From Voacanga thouarsii (taxonomy: Eukaryota > Streptophyta > Magnoliopsida > Gentianales > Apocynaceae), in contig JANUWF010003378.1 of NCBI GenBank assembly GCA_026120185.1, positions 1,349,222-1,413,221 on the forward strand: 64,000 bases of DNA. Reading direction: 5' to 3'. Of this stretch, positions 37,081 through 49,515 are shown in pieces (position 1 is the first letter of the stretch; every line of letters starts with the position of its first letter). The notes under the pieces were generated by a model, which did no database searches, was not told where the DNA came from, and saw only the letters and a list, made by a program, of their open reading frames with translations. Both the position numbers and the translations under genes were made by a program.

Positions 37081-38512
37081 CCATTAACTTTCTGTAAAGA
37101 AATGGTTAGATACTGTAAACCTCTTAATGATAATCTTGAAGGTTCTTCCTTTATAATTCAAATTCCATGCTGATAATAGTTAACTTAAATGTAATACTAC
37201 CACTGAGGTTAATAGCTATAGGGTTAGGCATGTAATGTGGAGAATGTTTCCAACCTATCCATGATGTTTCTTGCCATCCCTTATCATTCACACCCTGCTT
37301 TTTCAAAAATTCATTCACAAGTCCATCTGGCATTCATTTTTCCAACTAAGATATTGTTCTCTATCATGTCCTCAAAAGACAAGCTTCTGCATTTGATACA
37401 AGTCAATGCCTATCATTCTTCTCATATAGTGCTTGTTCATGTAAGTTTGCACAGCTAAGCAAAATCTCAAAAATTATTAAATGTTCAGACCATGTTACTG
37501 ATGTCTTTCTCCCACTGAATCAATACTCTACAATGCTTCTCATCATTAACAGAAGAATAAACATCCAGGTACATGGCATCAAATAGAATCTCCAACATCA
37601 AAGTATCCTACACAGAGATTAGATACTCAAGGGTAACCTCAAGAACAACTGCCTATAACATGATAATCCTACTTGACCATGATAATATGAGAAACTGAAT
37701 AACAAATAATCCCAACTTTTTTCACTCACTAATCCAGCAGGACAAGGTAAAGGTAGATGAAAATAATGCTATTTGAAATCCACGGGATAGCCATCTTAAA
37801 CAAGAATATAAAGTAACGAGTGTCAGAAATCACCGTGACTGTACAAAAATGACTGAAGTAAGACATAAAACAGACAAGAAAAGTAGCCCAGGCAAAAAGA
37901 AAGGAGAAAAATCGTGAATACCTATGGGATGGCATGTAACAAGAATTCCAAGCAGTGGCTTCCTTTGCTACTATGGACTTGACATACCAAGAAGTTGACC
38001 TTGTAATTAAGGTCATTGACTTTGCATATGCAAAGGTGCAAATAAGGATCTTCTATTCCCAAAAAAAGAAGACCAAATGATTATGCAATCAACATTAGAT
38101 TGTATGCTTCAGAAAGTTCTTGTTTGAGTTCAAAGTCCAAAGCATAGGCATCTCTACTAGAGTAAAAGAAAAGTGCCTGCCCTCCTTTTTTGTAGCAAAC
38201 TCTCCTCTAGTTGGCATATAACTTTTGCATAAGCAAATTTTATGAGTTCACAGGCAAATCTTAAAAGTTCAAGCCAAACAGCAGTTAACCCATCAGTAAA
38301 CATTTCTTTATAATGCATCTAAACACACAAAAAGATTTTCAGTATGTAAAATATTATTGATTATTCTTTTATCATGAATGTCTACTAGAATACATTTAAC
38401 CCTATCATCTTCCCAACCTCATCTGATAACAAAGATAAAAGCATTAAAAAGATGGCAACTTACATTTGTCTAAGCTATGATGTCTACCCAAACTTGCTGC
38501 AGGACCACCTTC
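37081..38512. other. Mostly unrecognised; one exon-like stretch
   Basis: A minus-strand frame at 37333-37151 (60 codons, rich in tryptophan and glycine) follows an AG acceptor-like 'aatgccag' and looks more protein-like than its surroundings. I do not recognise a family, and nothing connects it to the neighbouring TruA gene. The rest has no supported coding sequence. Confidence 0.35.
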
Positions 38513-41500
38513 TCAAAGGCCTAGGTGTTGTTCATTATAATTGATAGGAACAAGATAAAGTCCATGAGGTGGAACTGACAATGTAAACTTTGCAACTTCC
38601 TTGTGGTCCCAAGATTTCAAAATCTGAGGAACGACATCAACCGGAATTGCTTCCATTTCAACTTGAAGCAACAATGCAATGTAAAAAAGTATGACAAAGA
38701 TTTAGCACATGATGTATTAGAAGGCAATTCATAAGGAACTAGAGATTAAGAATTTTTCCATTTATAGTAACACAAAACAAACACATGAAATGCTTAAGCA
38801 TAACTCTATATGTCTACAAGTCAAGAAGAATAATTGAATTATCTACCATGTTCCGAACTTATCTGTACAAAAAACCAATTCCGTCTACTTCACAATTGAG
38901 ATTGATTTGGCTGCAATATTCCCCACAACTATTGTCTGTTTGGCACAAATAGCAAACTAAATGTACTTGGAATGTTACAGTTAGATAGCCTTTTCCACTA
39001 GATATCGAAAGGGAATTAGTGACATCAAAATATATATTAGAACACTACAAAAGGGCACAAGCAGGACAAAAAATCATAAGTAACTGATGGATATTTTACA
39101 ACACTTAACCCTGAAAATGTTTTGTTTTGAAACCTTCAGCTAATAATATTTAATAAATGCAGTTAAAACACTTACCTAGGGCTAGTTCTGGAGTAAACCT
39201 AAAAATCATGTTCTATCTTAAACAAAAGAGTTCCATAAGGTGGATGTCATCCCTTACATATTTTAGAATTCACAAAATCAAAAGGATCAAAAGTATTATT
39301 AACTTGATGCCATTACAATTACATCACACCAGAAGATCTTTTTCACTGGAATTGGAACTCGATCATTTCGCGACGAATTGGCAAAAGCAGAAAAATCATG
39401 CCTCACAATGAATTGCTTAGTAGCATCTCTCATCGCATTAGAATTAAGTTTGTATGCATTGGGGTAAGCATAGTGCCTCTGAAATGTATCCATGATGTTA
39501 TCATTGTAGATCCTATAGTGATAAATCTTGCTTGTGATAAAAAACAAGCATGGAATTCGGGAATTGCATGACTGACTTCCCTTATCCTAATGTCTGGGGG
39601 AAGAAAACCATTTAATTCCCTATGGATGCTATCTAAACTCTCATAGTTAAAAGATCTAAGAAAGTGCGCCACCTGAAAACTAAAAACTGAAACATTTCTC
39701 GATTTACTAAACTTGGTAAATAGTTTCAGATGCTATTAGTGAATTGAAAGGAAAACAATCCTAACCCCAGGTGTGGACTTCTGCATCTGTTCTCCCTACA
39801 CCAACTAACCGGAACTTGTTATGCTCCAGTTTAGTAATTCGTGTCAAAGATTCTTTAACTAAACACTGTATGGTTGGTGTTGATACTGATACTGCCAACC
39901 TAGAGCAATAATCCACAATATTCAAGACAATAAGAGAAATGCACAATGTATCATGACCAAGATTTACTATATACAGAAACTTAATATAAATTGTTCTGTC
40001 CCTTCCTATGGACACTAATATGAAGTCATCAATACAAGCTTTGCACGCAACTGATTTGGAATTTCAAATTGGGAATATTAAAGTCATTTCAAGACAAATA
40101 AGGAAAATAATGTTCTTATTAGAAACCAAGAGGTAAATTGGAGACCAACAAAAGTAAAGAACCAGAAAGATTTCCAACTAAGACGAATCAATTACTTGCC
40201 CCACCCCGCCCCAGCCCCTAAAACCAAAAACAAAACATAAAACCCACCAAGGAAAGAGAAAAACTTGACCAAAAAAACTCACCGAAGTCATCTAAGAAAG
40301 CAAATTTAAGGTGATATGAAAAACACAAAGCACAAAATATAGCCAAACAGTGATCAAGAATGAGGTGAAATGAGGCATTAGAGATGAACTGAACCTGAAA
40401 ATCTTGTGCCGTCATAAGTGACAACGAGTCGCCATTTGTAATCCTTATCACCGTGCTCTGCATCCCCATTACTTCAGTTCTGCAAGGAAAAACCCAATTC
40501 ATATCCCTTTTCCTAATAAAATACAAATACTTGAAATGCATAACTAGCATTGACACGCGGGCCGACCCGCATGGTTTTGGGCCTTGCCGAGCTGGGCCCT
40601 AGGACTGGCCCGTGGTTTGTGTAGGGCAGGCCGGTCCGTGCCGAGCTCTTAGCCCGTGAGGCCCGCGGGCAAGGCCCAAACCTTCTTCTCTCCTTTTTTA
40701 TTTTTCTCGCTTAATTCGATTATAAAATTTAATATTCAATCGTTTTGTAACTTTTTTATTATTATTTAAATAACATTATCTTTTAAAATTACAAAAAGCC
40801 ACTTTGAAATAGTGGGGGGTTTGGCTTAGACCCTTACGTGTTTTATTAATTAATAAAATAAAGATTCTATAAGAGGTAGATTGATGCCTAAACCTCTTAA
40901 AAACATTACAATGATCAAATTTTAAAAATAGAATAAAGATCTTAAAAATAAAATTAAATACATAATATTACTTATCTTAAATTCCTAATTATTTAAATAC
41001 TGAATTAACTATTTGACTCACCCCATTTATCATCTGAGTCATCATCGATAATCCACAAATTAGTCGTCTTATCTTCGGTTGCGAATCAATTACTGTAACA
41101 CATTCACATCTCCAAAGTATAAGGAACCAATTGAAATCTTCTTTCATCGATTATTCGAGCCCTCTCACTAAAGACGCTTTCTGATAGTATTGTAGAAACA
41201 GATGGTATCAAAAGATCACGTGTCATTTTAGATAAAATGGGGTATTAACTTACATGAGTTTTTCACCAACTACAAATGTCAAAATATTGATCCTCATTTT
41301 CTACTAAATGCTACATCTCCTAAATTGCCATATCATTATAAGTAGTAGATTATCTTTTTTTTTTTTTACGCTTCATGATACCCCATGGATTAAATACTGA
41401 TAAAATAAAAAAGATAGATTTTCGTGGTAGTTGAAATTGACTGCTAAATGATGATAAAACTTGCCTACCTAAAATAGTAGAACCAGAATAAAAAGACTCA

Positions 41501-41942
41501 AACTCATACAAATTATATATGTCAGATAAAACTTTATTTTTTTTATCTTTTATATCTTTTATATATACGGCTTAAGTGTATAAAAGCAATATAGCCTTTA
41601 GGGGTCTAAAAGCAAAAAATAAATAAATAAATAAAAAGACGTTAGAAGGACTAAATTGTAAAAAAAAAAGAAAAAAAAAGTGAAGAGTCGTTCCAATGCA
41701 GGCCAAGGATTTTTATCCCTGGCCCAAACGTACCAATGGCCAGTTTGACCCTGGGTGGCATGCCGAACCAATCCAATTGCCAACGCTATGCATAACCTAT
41801 ATATACTTTGTGACTCAAAAAGATTACATACGCAACCGAAAGTAACAAATTGAAGGGAATCATATTTGAAATTGGGAAGTGAAGGAAGCACCGAAAGCGC
41901 CATTGTTGCTGCTTCAGCAGCTGCATGATTCACGGAACTCAT
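38513..41942 (-). pseudogene. TruA-type tRNA pseudouridine synthase, organelle-type
   Basis: Would isomerise uridines 38-40 in the tRNA anticodon arm. Six exons are readable: 41942-41797 (ATG start, Ser/Leu-rich transit-like N-terminus); 40479-40395 (DYKWRLVVTYDGTRFS); 39899-39766 (GWQYQ, then VGVGRTDAEVHTWG with the catalytic Asp kept but GV-to-EV changed in the motif); 39672 to about 39306 (AHFLRSFNYESLD … HDFSAFANSSRNDRVP); 38910-38847 (GFLYR-stop-VRNM); about 38673-38513 (ALLLQ … PPHGLYLVPINY, ending TGA). Lesions: single-base frame changes in exon 2 (after TEVMG), exon 3 (after GWQYQ) and exon 4 (after EFHAC); CAA to TAA at 38859-38861; no AG acceptor before exon 6. Introns are retained, so it is a decayed gene, not a processed copy. 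A functional copy must exist elsewhere if the enzyme is needed. Confidence 0.9.
40544..41787 (-). mobile_element. hAT-1 family deletion derivative (hAT-2), 1.24 kb
   Basis: Flanked by a perfect 8-bp duplication ATGCATAA (40536-40543 and 41788-41795). Its ends, CTAGCATTG on the 40544 side and AGCGTTGGCAATTGG (reverse complement) on the other, correspond to the right and left ends of hAT-1. The interior 40800-41570 is the reverse complement of the 3' half of the hAT-1 transposase, including the hATC and acidic tail region (WIIDDDSDD on the minus strand near 41030-41060), with many differences. The 5' half is deleted. It lies in intron 1 of the TruA pseudogene. Confidence 0.92.
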
Positions 41943-43636
41943 ACTTCTACCTTATTAGTGATTGGAGTCTTCAAAACGGGCCTCAATTTGCTTCAGATAG
42001 CAGCCAACCAGGGCACCTGAAACTTGAAAGTTGGTAATTACTAGTACTTAGATAATGTGTGTGTGTTTTTTTTTTTCTTTTTCGAACATGTCAAAATATA
42101 AATTTAATAAATAAAACTTTTTATCAAAAAGAAAATAAATAAATAATATTTTTCCTTTCTTCTTTTCCAACTGGAATATGAGTCCAACACCGGATCTATT
42201 ATTCGATATTTTTTATTTTTATATTTTAAAGGATTTTAGTAATTATAAAATTTTATAATATTATTTTTCATTTGAAATGATTGTCGTTAATACAAAAATT
42301 AAAAAGATACTATTTTTACTAATTGAAGAGTTAACGAGATAATTAGTATTATTGATCACTTATATTCTCTAAAGAAAGAGGCTTAATTTTTTAAATTTAA
42401 ATAGAAAATATGTTTATTTTAAGAGAATGGGCATTCAAGTTTCTATATTCCAAATTAAAAATATCCACATTAAATTTATAATGTAATGAGTATTAAATAA
42501 ATTTTTTTATCTTGAAAATATATGAACAAATCATGCTACACTAGTTTAAAGAATTCAGTGAGACTAAAAAGATAATAAAAAAATAAATTCACGTCATATC
42601 TTTAGTGCATAGATATCTCTTTTCGATCTATTTAATTTCTTATATTTCTAATTTTCATATTATAGAAATAATTGATACTTATCAACTTGTTTGATAATTC
42701 AATTAAATATTTAAAATTAATTAAATATATTTAATAATAAAAGCCTATTATTAAGTACACCTAATTAAATAAACACTTAATTAGTTAATTTTAAATATTT
42801 AATTCAATTATCAAACTTGTCCTACCAAATTACTATATTGTTAAAAAATATTTATATATTAACAAAACCAATCTACCATATTATTAAAAAATATTTATCT
42901 ATACTAAAAAAAAAAAAAAAAAACTTTAACAGATTAGACACTGTCATGTTCAAAATTTGTTGCACTAACAAGGCCTAAAAGGATTATCCAATCTTTATAA
43001 GGTCAGGTTAGACCGATGCATAATTTGGGAACAAAAGAAAGTGAAAAATCTACCATCCACTAGAAATATATCATCCAACTATTGCTTCCTAAAAAAAATC
43101 TGATCTCAATTTGAACAAACAACACAGAATGAAGGTTCAAGAGGAAAACATATATAAAGGTGAACCACATATAGCATTTCTCTATTAGATTCATCACATT
43201 TGATCAAATTTCTATAAAAGAATAGAGAATTTCATCAGTGTATCAAATTTCTATTAGATTCATTAAAAGTCATTTACAGTCCCAGTGTTTCCTACCAAAT
43301 TACAGAAAACCACATGGCATTTCCCCAACTCTTTAAGAAAAGTTCATCCTTTGCACAAAGCAATGTAAAATGGGAAAACTCGTTAACCATCATATACGGC
43401 CTCAATGAAATAAGACAAACTGCACTGTCTTTGCATTCCGCTCCATCAAAACTCCCAACTGGCAAAACAGCATACATACAAGGAGAGATAACCATGGCAA
43501 AATCATACTGGCTATATATATTATAAGGGGAACCATGGAATTGGTTTAGACAGGCAAAATAGATTGCACTTAATAATTGGAGACCAGAGAGCCATATGTC
43601 TGCGGCATGATCTGTGTCTGATATTCAAAAGCATTG
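41943..43636. other. AT-rich intergenic; APO 3' flank
   Basis: No gene recognised. An A18 tract lies near 42904. Bases 43290-43636, next to the APO pseudogene stop, would be its 3' untranslated region. Confidence 0.4.
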
Positions 43637-46600
43637 TCATGCAACCAATCGAGCCTCGTCACTTCCAGGAAGCACAATATCAACTCTCATCATTGGCTTG
43701 TATCTATCAGGTATCTGAGCCCCTGCCTGCCTGCAAACTTCAACTACAGCTGGAACTTTTCCACAGAACCTCTTGAGTGCACTCCTCAAAGGAGGCCCTT
43801 TTGGATCTCGAATATGCCACACATAATTCGGTGGAAATACTTCCTCCACTGTGGCATCTTGCCAACCATGCTTTCCATCCTTTCATTGGTGCTTAAACTC
43901 CCCACAAAGCTTAGCACCATGGCCCCACATGAACTTCTGAACAGTATCCACACGCCTTCACAGTATACTTCTTCATTAGCTTTCTTACACCCCCATTTCA
44001 TTTTCTCATATGCATTAATAGTCTTTTGAGCAATCCCTGGAACCTCTGATTCTTCTGGTGGAGAAAATCACTCAAGAGCCCTATGTGTGTCAAGGTCCAT
44101 AATAGATGACCTTGTATCTAAAGCATGCCGTAGCTCAGGCTCCTCGACAAATCCACCTCTTTCAATCACCTTCTTTCCAATCATTCGGATAGGTTCAGTC
44201 CTCCTACGCGAAGGATACTCGGGTAATTCAACACCGGCTTGGATGCAGAGTTCCACAACAGCTGGAATTCGATCATAGTTAAATCTAGTCTCATGTTTAA
44301 TGTGCATACCAAAGGAATCATACATATGGTATGATTCAATAGGAAGGAGTACATCATTAATAGAACCTTTCACCCATAAATGGAAGCTTTTGCGGGTCCC
44401 ACTAGTTGCGCCCTGACAATCCTGAATTTCATGACCTGAACGGGCCACATGGACTTCTGAGCACTCACTGCAAGGACAGTTTTAGTTCAAATACCAGATA
44501 TAATAGGGTATACAAAGTACATCAAATTAAGAAAGATCACAATGTCACTAACAGTATGTAATGTCATATACAAATTACCTACAAGCAAAGACAGGAACAA
44601 TGTGCAAGAGTTGTGCAACTCCACCAATTAGGATTTTCCAAGCATCTAGCACTTCATATGCAACAGGAACCCGATCAGGCACAAGCAGTCCATTTCTGGG
44701 AGGCTCAAGAGGCTTCTCTATACCCATTTGGGCAAGCTTCTTATCAGCTCTTGAAGCTTGCAGAATCTTCCTCAGAGGTACTGGATAGGGCTTCTTCTTT
44801 TTCTTAGGCAGGATTGCTGGAAGATCCACGTTTTGAGGCACACCGTCATGTTTCTTTGCACCATGTACTTGACCAGGTCTTCTTTTTGAATCATTAACAT
44901 TATAATACTCATTGCTCAACTGCAACGAAACCATAATTTTTAGTTTCTGGCTGATTATACAAAAGTATACACTTTACAATACCATTCCTACCAACCAACT
45001 TTTCCTTCCCATGCCCCAACCCCCACAACATGCCAAAGGAAATGTAAAAGAAAAGAATACTACAAGAATATGCAAACCATAAGAACTAATAAGATAATAA
45101 GTGAAGAAATTGAAACCAAGTTATAATGGATAAAATATTCTGCAATCCAAAGATTACTTAGAGAAGAAACAGAATACCCGCCCAAATGAAAAAAAACACC
45201 ATAAGTAGAACAACAGAAATGTTCTTTTCCCATGTAAAAGTTTATGAATTTTCCCCTCAGGGAAAAGCCAAAAGATATAGTCAGTTATCAGACAACAATC
45301 ACGGCTAATGGTCATGAGACTCAATAAAGAATTTTTTTACCGAAACAATTTTCCTCAACATTGCTAAATTTTATGTGAATAATCCAATCATTTGAAAGCA
45401 TAACATCCACATTTGCTTGAAATTGCTCTATATTGTAAAATTTCAGGCCCATGAGTAAATTTCTCTTTTCCATCCTTGCAATTAGCACAAGAAGAATGGC
45501 AAACATAAAGCTATTCTACGAATCTAGTAGGCAATGGTGTGAATGCATGATTTAGTGTTTTTGGCTTCTGCTCAGATGTTAGATAATTAAAACCAAAGAA
45601 GATTCTACTGCATGTGAGCTTGATAGCACATCAAAGAAAAGAATTGACAATAATTAGGAAATACTCTACACACTTCTTGTGAGAATTATTACTTCCTGTA
45701 GAGCAACAATTATGCCTAAAAGGTGAATCTCATAGAAACTAACAGGTCAAAGTTCCCATCTTCAAAAAAAGGAAATCAGATTATGCCAGTTAATGAAAAT
45801 TAAAAAAAAAAAAATCAATTTTCCCTTGGGCCAATGTTCAGAATGCATAACACAGAAATAACCTTCGGTCCCGTAAAGTGTGTCCTTGAAACTGGTAGCT
45901 GAGGCATCTGACATTCTTTCAGATCATGTAAAACGCCTATAAGGACCATGAGAAAAAACAAGAAAAGAACTTTGATTATTCATAACATAATACACAGGAA
46001 AAAGGAAGGGCATCTTTCAGAATGGCCAAAAGGAAGTAAAAAGAAGGATATACATCCACCATTGCAAAATGGGGCAAAACCCAATGGCAGAAACTGCCGC
46101 TGAAGAAGCATTTTCCTTTATCTTTTGCTCTTGCTCTGTGCCTCTGTGATACAGAAACTAATATTAGCTGGTTTTGCAATTTACTACTCCATGGTTGTAA
46201 TTACGAAAAACAATAATAGAATACTCAGAATGGGAATCCCACTAAAAGAATTGAGCAAAAGGGTTCTTCAAAATTTACAATGAATTTGGACAGGGTCTAA
46301 GGATAATTATACAAATAGTCTGAAAGCGCAATAATTGTTTTATCATTTCCTAAGTTATTTTCCACAAACAATATCCACAGTTTTTTTTTTTTTTAAGTTA
46401 ATGTGAACCTTTAACAGTATTAGTTTACAAAGAATGCAACCACCTAGCCTATATGCATGCAGATTTAAGTTAGCAGCAGAAAGGGGGGAAGCTTAAAGAA
46501 GGTAATTACTACTCAGACAAAACAAGAAACCCAGGAAAAAAGACAGGGAGGAAGTAGCAACACTTTATACAGCTCCTAAAACATCCTGAGGGCTGTGTCT

Positions 46601-47150
46601 CATTTCATTTTCTGTCAAGTACTCCAAGGTTTTTTTCCTTTTCTAACATATATCCGAACAAACTGAGCAGGGGTCAATGGAGTTAGATAAAGAATGCAAA
46701 TCAGCCTGGTGGGTTGCAATTTTACAGAGTACAAATGGATCTGAGAAGCCAAAAGGAAGGTGACTCTACCTGAAAATTTCACAGCTAATATAAGACACTT
46801 CTAGAAAATGAAATATCACACTGTTATATATTGAGCAGAACACTTCATTGATGAAATGAGTGAATCAAGGAATTCTGTCATGATAAAAGAAACTCCTCTT
46901 CCACCAAAAGAGAAAAAACAATGTGCTAATGTCTCATAAGCAAGAACAGTGAAAACCCAATTGAAGAATAAAAACCTATCAATAAGGGAAAACTCAAGCA
47001 ATCAGTGTAAAGTAATTACCTGAAAGGCGGAAACTAAATCCCCAACACAATGAATTTCTTGAGCACAGAAGAAAGAAAGAAAAGAGCAACCTTTGAATGT
47101 GTTATTTCTCTCTCAAAGCATACCCAAGCGTCATTTAAAGAGATTTTTAC
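43637..47150 (-). pseudogene. APO1/APO2-type plastid protein, last exon broken
   Basis: APO proteins are organelle RNA-binding factors; APO1 supports photosystem I and intron splicing in plastids. Five exons are visible: a 5' leader ending at 47020; 46143-46060 with ATG at 46111; 45936-45863; 44919-44579 (DLPAILPKKKKKPYPVP, typical of APO1/APO2 and not APO4); and 44467-43637. All introns have GT-AG borders and phases agree. The first APO repeat is intact (SECSEVHVARSGHEIQDC, HETRFNYDRIPAVVELC). The second repeat is broken: TGA at 44068-44070 where W is expected, a one-base gain in a GGGGG run near 43990, a net loss of about 5 bases near 43922, and a second TGA near 43881 (KHQ-stop-KDGKHGW, again W). 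The C-terminal VPAVVEVCRQAGAQIP is recognisable to TGA 43637. A protein truncated after the first repeat could still be made; whether it would be useful is unknown. Confidence 0.9.
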
Positions 47151-48628
47151 AAAATCTGAAGCTCGGAGAAGACAGAAAGCAACGCCTATAATCTTTTAAA
47201 CCAACTTTTTATGGCGTCGGGTGAGTCAATATCCAACGGCCAGGAATCAAATAACTGAAAGTCTCCGACTCAATCCAACGGCCAAGAAGGATCACGCTGA
47301 AAAAATAATAAAAAAAAAGGACAGACAAATACTGCAGATCCCCAAGCCACGCACCAAGTAGAGTCGTGAACCAGAAGCTTCCTTAACGAAAATGTATTTG
47401 GTTAAATTGGCACTTTCGTCACTTTATTTTTTTTATTGTAGAATATTTTAATCTTTAATAATTTTTTTCGTAAAATTTTAAGTTTTTAATAATTTTTTAT
47501 ATTATTTACAAAGTCTCTTAATGTCAACTTTATGCTTTCAAGTAATTTAATTAGTAAAGGTAAAATAAAAAGATCTTTTTTTTTATTGTAGAATATTTTA
47601 ATCTTTAATAATTTTTTTTCTTAAAATTTTAAGTTTCTAATAATTTTTTATATCATTTACAAAGTCTTTTTTATGCGTTCAAGTAATTTAATTAGTAAAG
47701 ACCAAATATTTTTCTTCTACAATTAAACATCATATGATCACATGTGACTTTCCTAATTGAATATCCTCATTTTCTCCTTTAATTTCTCAATTCTCCTTAT
47801 ATAACAATTAAATTTATTTTCTCTTTTGTTTTTTTTAATTATGTACGACTTCACGTTTCAAAATTTTAGTTTTTGTCTTTGTATTTTTTTTTTCTTCTTT
47901 AATTAGAAAGTTTAAGACTTGGGACTGGGGATAAAGGGATTTAGTATTCATTGGCCTTCACATGAATGAGCCCTTAAGGAACATATTCAAATTCGGTTCC
48001 AATTCAATATTTTAAATCAAATTATGGTAATACCATTGGATAAAATGCTATTTTTAATATGTTTAGATTATATTGTCACTGTAGTTCTATATATTTTTAA
48101 ATTAAAAAATAAAAATTTTTATGACTTTACACTTATACATAGGTATGGCCAACATCTTTTACGTGTGTCTTAAATTTTTTTTTGTATTTCCTGTGCTATG
48201 GGTATATAGGTGTAAGTAAAATAACTGTATGAATTATATGAGATAAGATGCAAAAGAGGTAATTGCATCTTTAGATACAATATCAAAAACATCCTTATAT
48301 AAATCTTATTAGTTGTGGGCACGGATAAAATATAAAATATATATTCCTATATAAATTAATCTCTTATTAGTCGTAATATAAATCTCGATAATTGTGAGTT
48401 TGAATAAAATATAAAATAAACTTATATTTTAATGTGAGTTTGAATAAAACATAATAAAATATATTGAATGTGAATAAAATATAAAAAATATTTATATATA
48501 AAATGTGAGTTTGAGTATAATATAAAAGATATTTAAATGTAAATCTTTTGTCAGATATTTCTAAATGTCTTGTTGGTGGCAGTATAATTTTTGATAGTGA
48601 GTTTGGGAAAAAAAATATTATATGTAAA
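47151..48628. other. APO upstream region and AT-rich intergenic
   Basis: Bases 47151-47400 are the presumed APO promoter. A direct duplication (47430-47704) follows. From 48240 to 48560 a degenerate minisatellite of units like 'gtgagtttgaataaaatataaaa' is seen. No gene recognised. Confidence 0.45.
47420..47704. repeat. Two-copy tandem repeat, about 150 bp units
   Basis: Each unit starts 'ttttattgtagaatattttaatctttaataa' and ends 'tcaagtaatttaattagtaaag' (about 47428-47558 and 47581-47700), with a short gap in the second copy. Confidence 0.88.
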
Positions 48629-48859
48629 TTGATAATGAGTTTGGTGACCTGAAGAAAGCCTATGACAAGATGCCTAGAGAAGTAGTTTGGTGGGTGTTGG
48701 TCAAGAAAGGTGTATCAATAAATTATATTACTCTCATTAAAGATATATATGGGGGAGTATATACAAGTGTAAGGACTTGCGCCGGAGTGACTGCAAAGTT
48801 TCTTATTACTATCGGGGTGCATCAAGAATTAGCGCTTAACCCTTTCCTCACTACTAAAT

Positions 48860-49300
48860 TATACAACAAATACGACGGCTAAATAGCCATCGTATTTGAT
48901 GGTCCAGCCGTCGTATTAGCCAAATACGACGGCTAAACGACGGTCTTACAGCCGTCGTATTTGATCTCGTCGTTTTTGCTCGACAACGGTTACAAAACCG
49001 TCGTATTAGGCTAATACGACGGTTTTACAGCCATCGTATTTGATCTCATCGCTTTTGCTTTCCGTGGTCATTTTTTGGGACGATTTTAAAAAATCGTCGC
49101 TTTTGATACCCAAATACGACGGCCACGTGGCCGTCGTATTTGTTTCAGTCAAATACGACGGCTAAATTTGGTAGGATAAATTACGACGGCCAGGTGTGGC
49201 CATCGTATTTGGTCTGTCAAATACGACGGTCCGTGGCCGTCATATTTGATTGCCCCTAAGCAAAAACGACGGTTGAAGTCGTCGTATTAGGGCTAATTTG
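48860..49300. repeat. CACTA left subterminal hairpin array
   Basis: About a dozen copies of AATACGACGG(C/T) or its complement CCGTCGTATT, mostly paired head to head so each pair can fold as a hairpin (for example the pair at 49109-49142, 'aatacgacggccacgtggccgtcgtatt'-like). These are the expected binding sites for the element's own TnpA-like protein. Spacers differ between pairs. Confidence 0.9.
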
Positions 49301-49515
49301 GTTTGTAAATCATTTTTTATTTGGACGGAATCCTGTACACGTACAATTTAAAGCCAAATGTAATAAAATCAACGAATTCAACACCAAATATAACAAAACA
49401 CAATCTCCTCATTGCCAAACTCAAAAGCAATATCCTCAGTAGACAAATACAAATAAGTATATCCTCAGTATACAGAAACTGTAGAACAAATTCAAATTAG
49501 TAGGAAATGAAAATG

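Noticed and set aside
40218..40556. 112-codon minus-strand frame as a separate gene
   Set aside because: It runs through TruA intron 1, exon 2 in the wrong frame, and intron 2. The real TruA frame is one base away.
41598..41942. 114-codon frame as a small gene
   Set aside because: It joins TruA exon 1 to the end of the hAT-2 element. Only 41797-41942 is genuine coding sequence.
48860..49300. CRISPR-like regular repeats
   Set aside because: The repeats are inverted pairs inside the end of a CACTA transposon in a plant genome, with irregular spacing. There are no spacers or cas genes.
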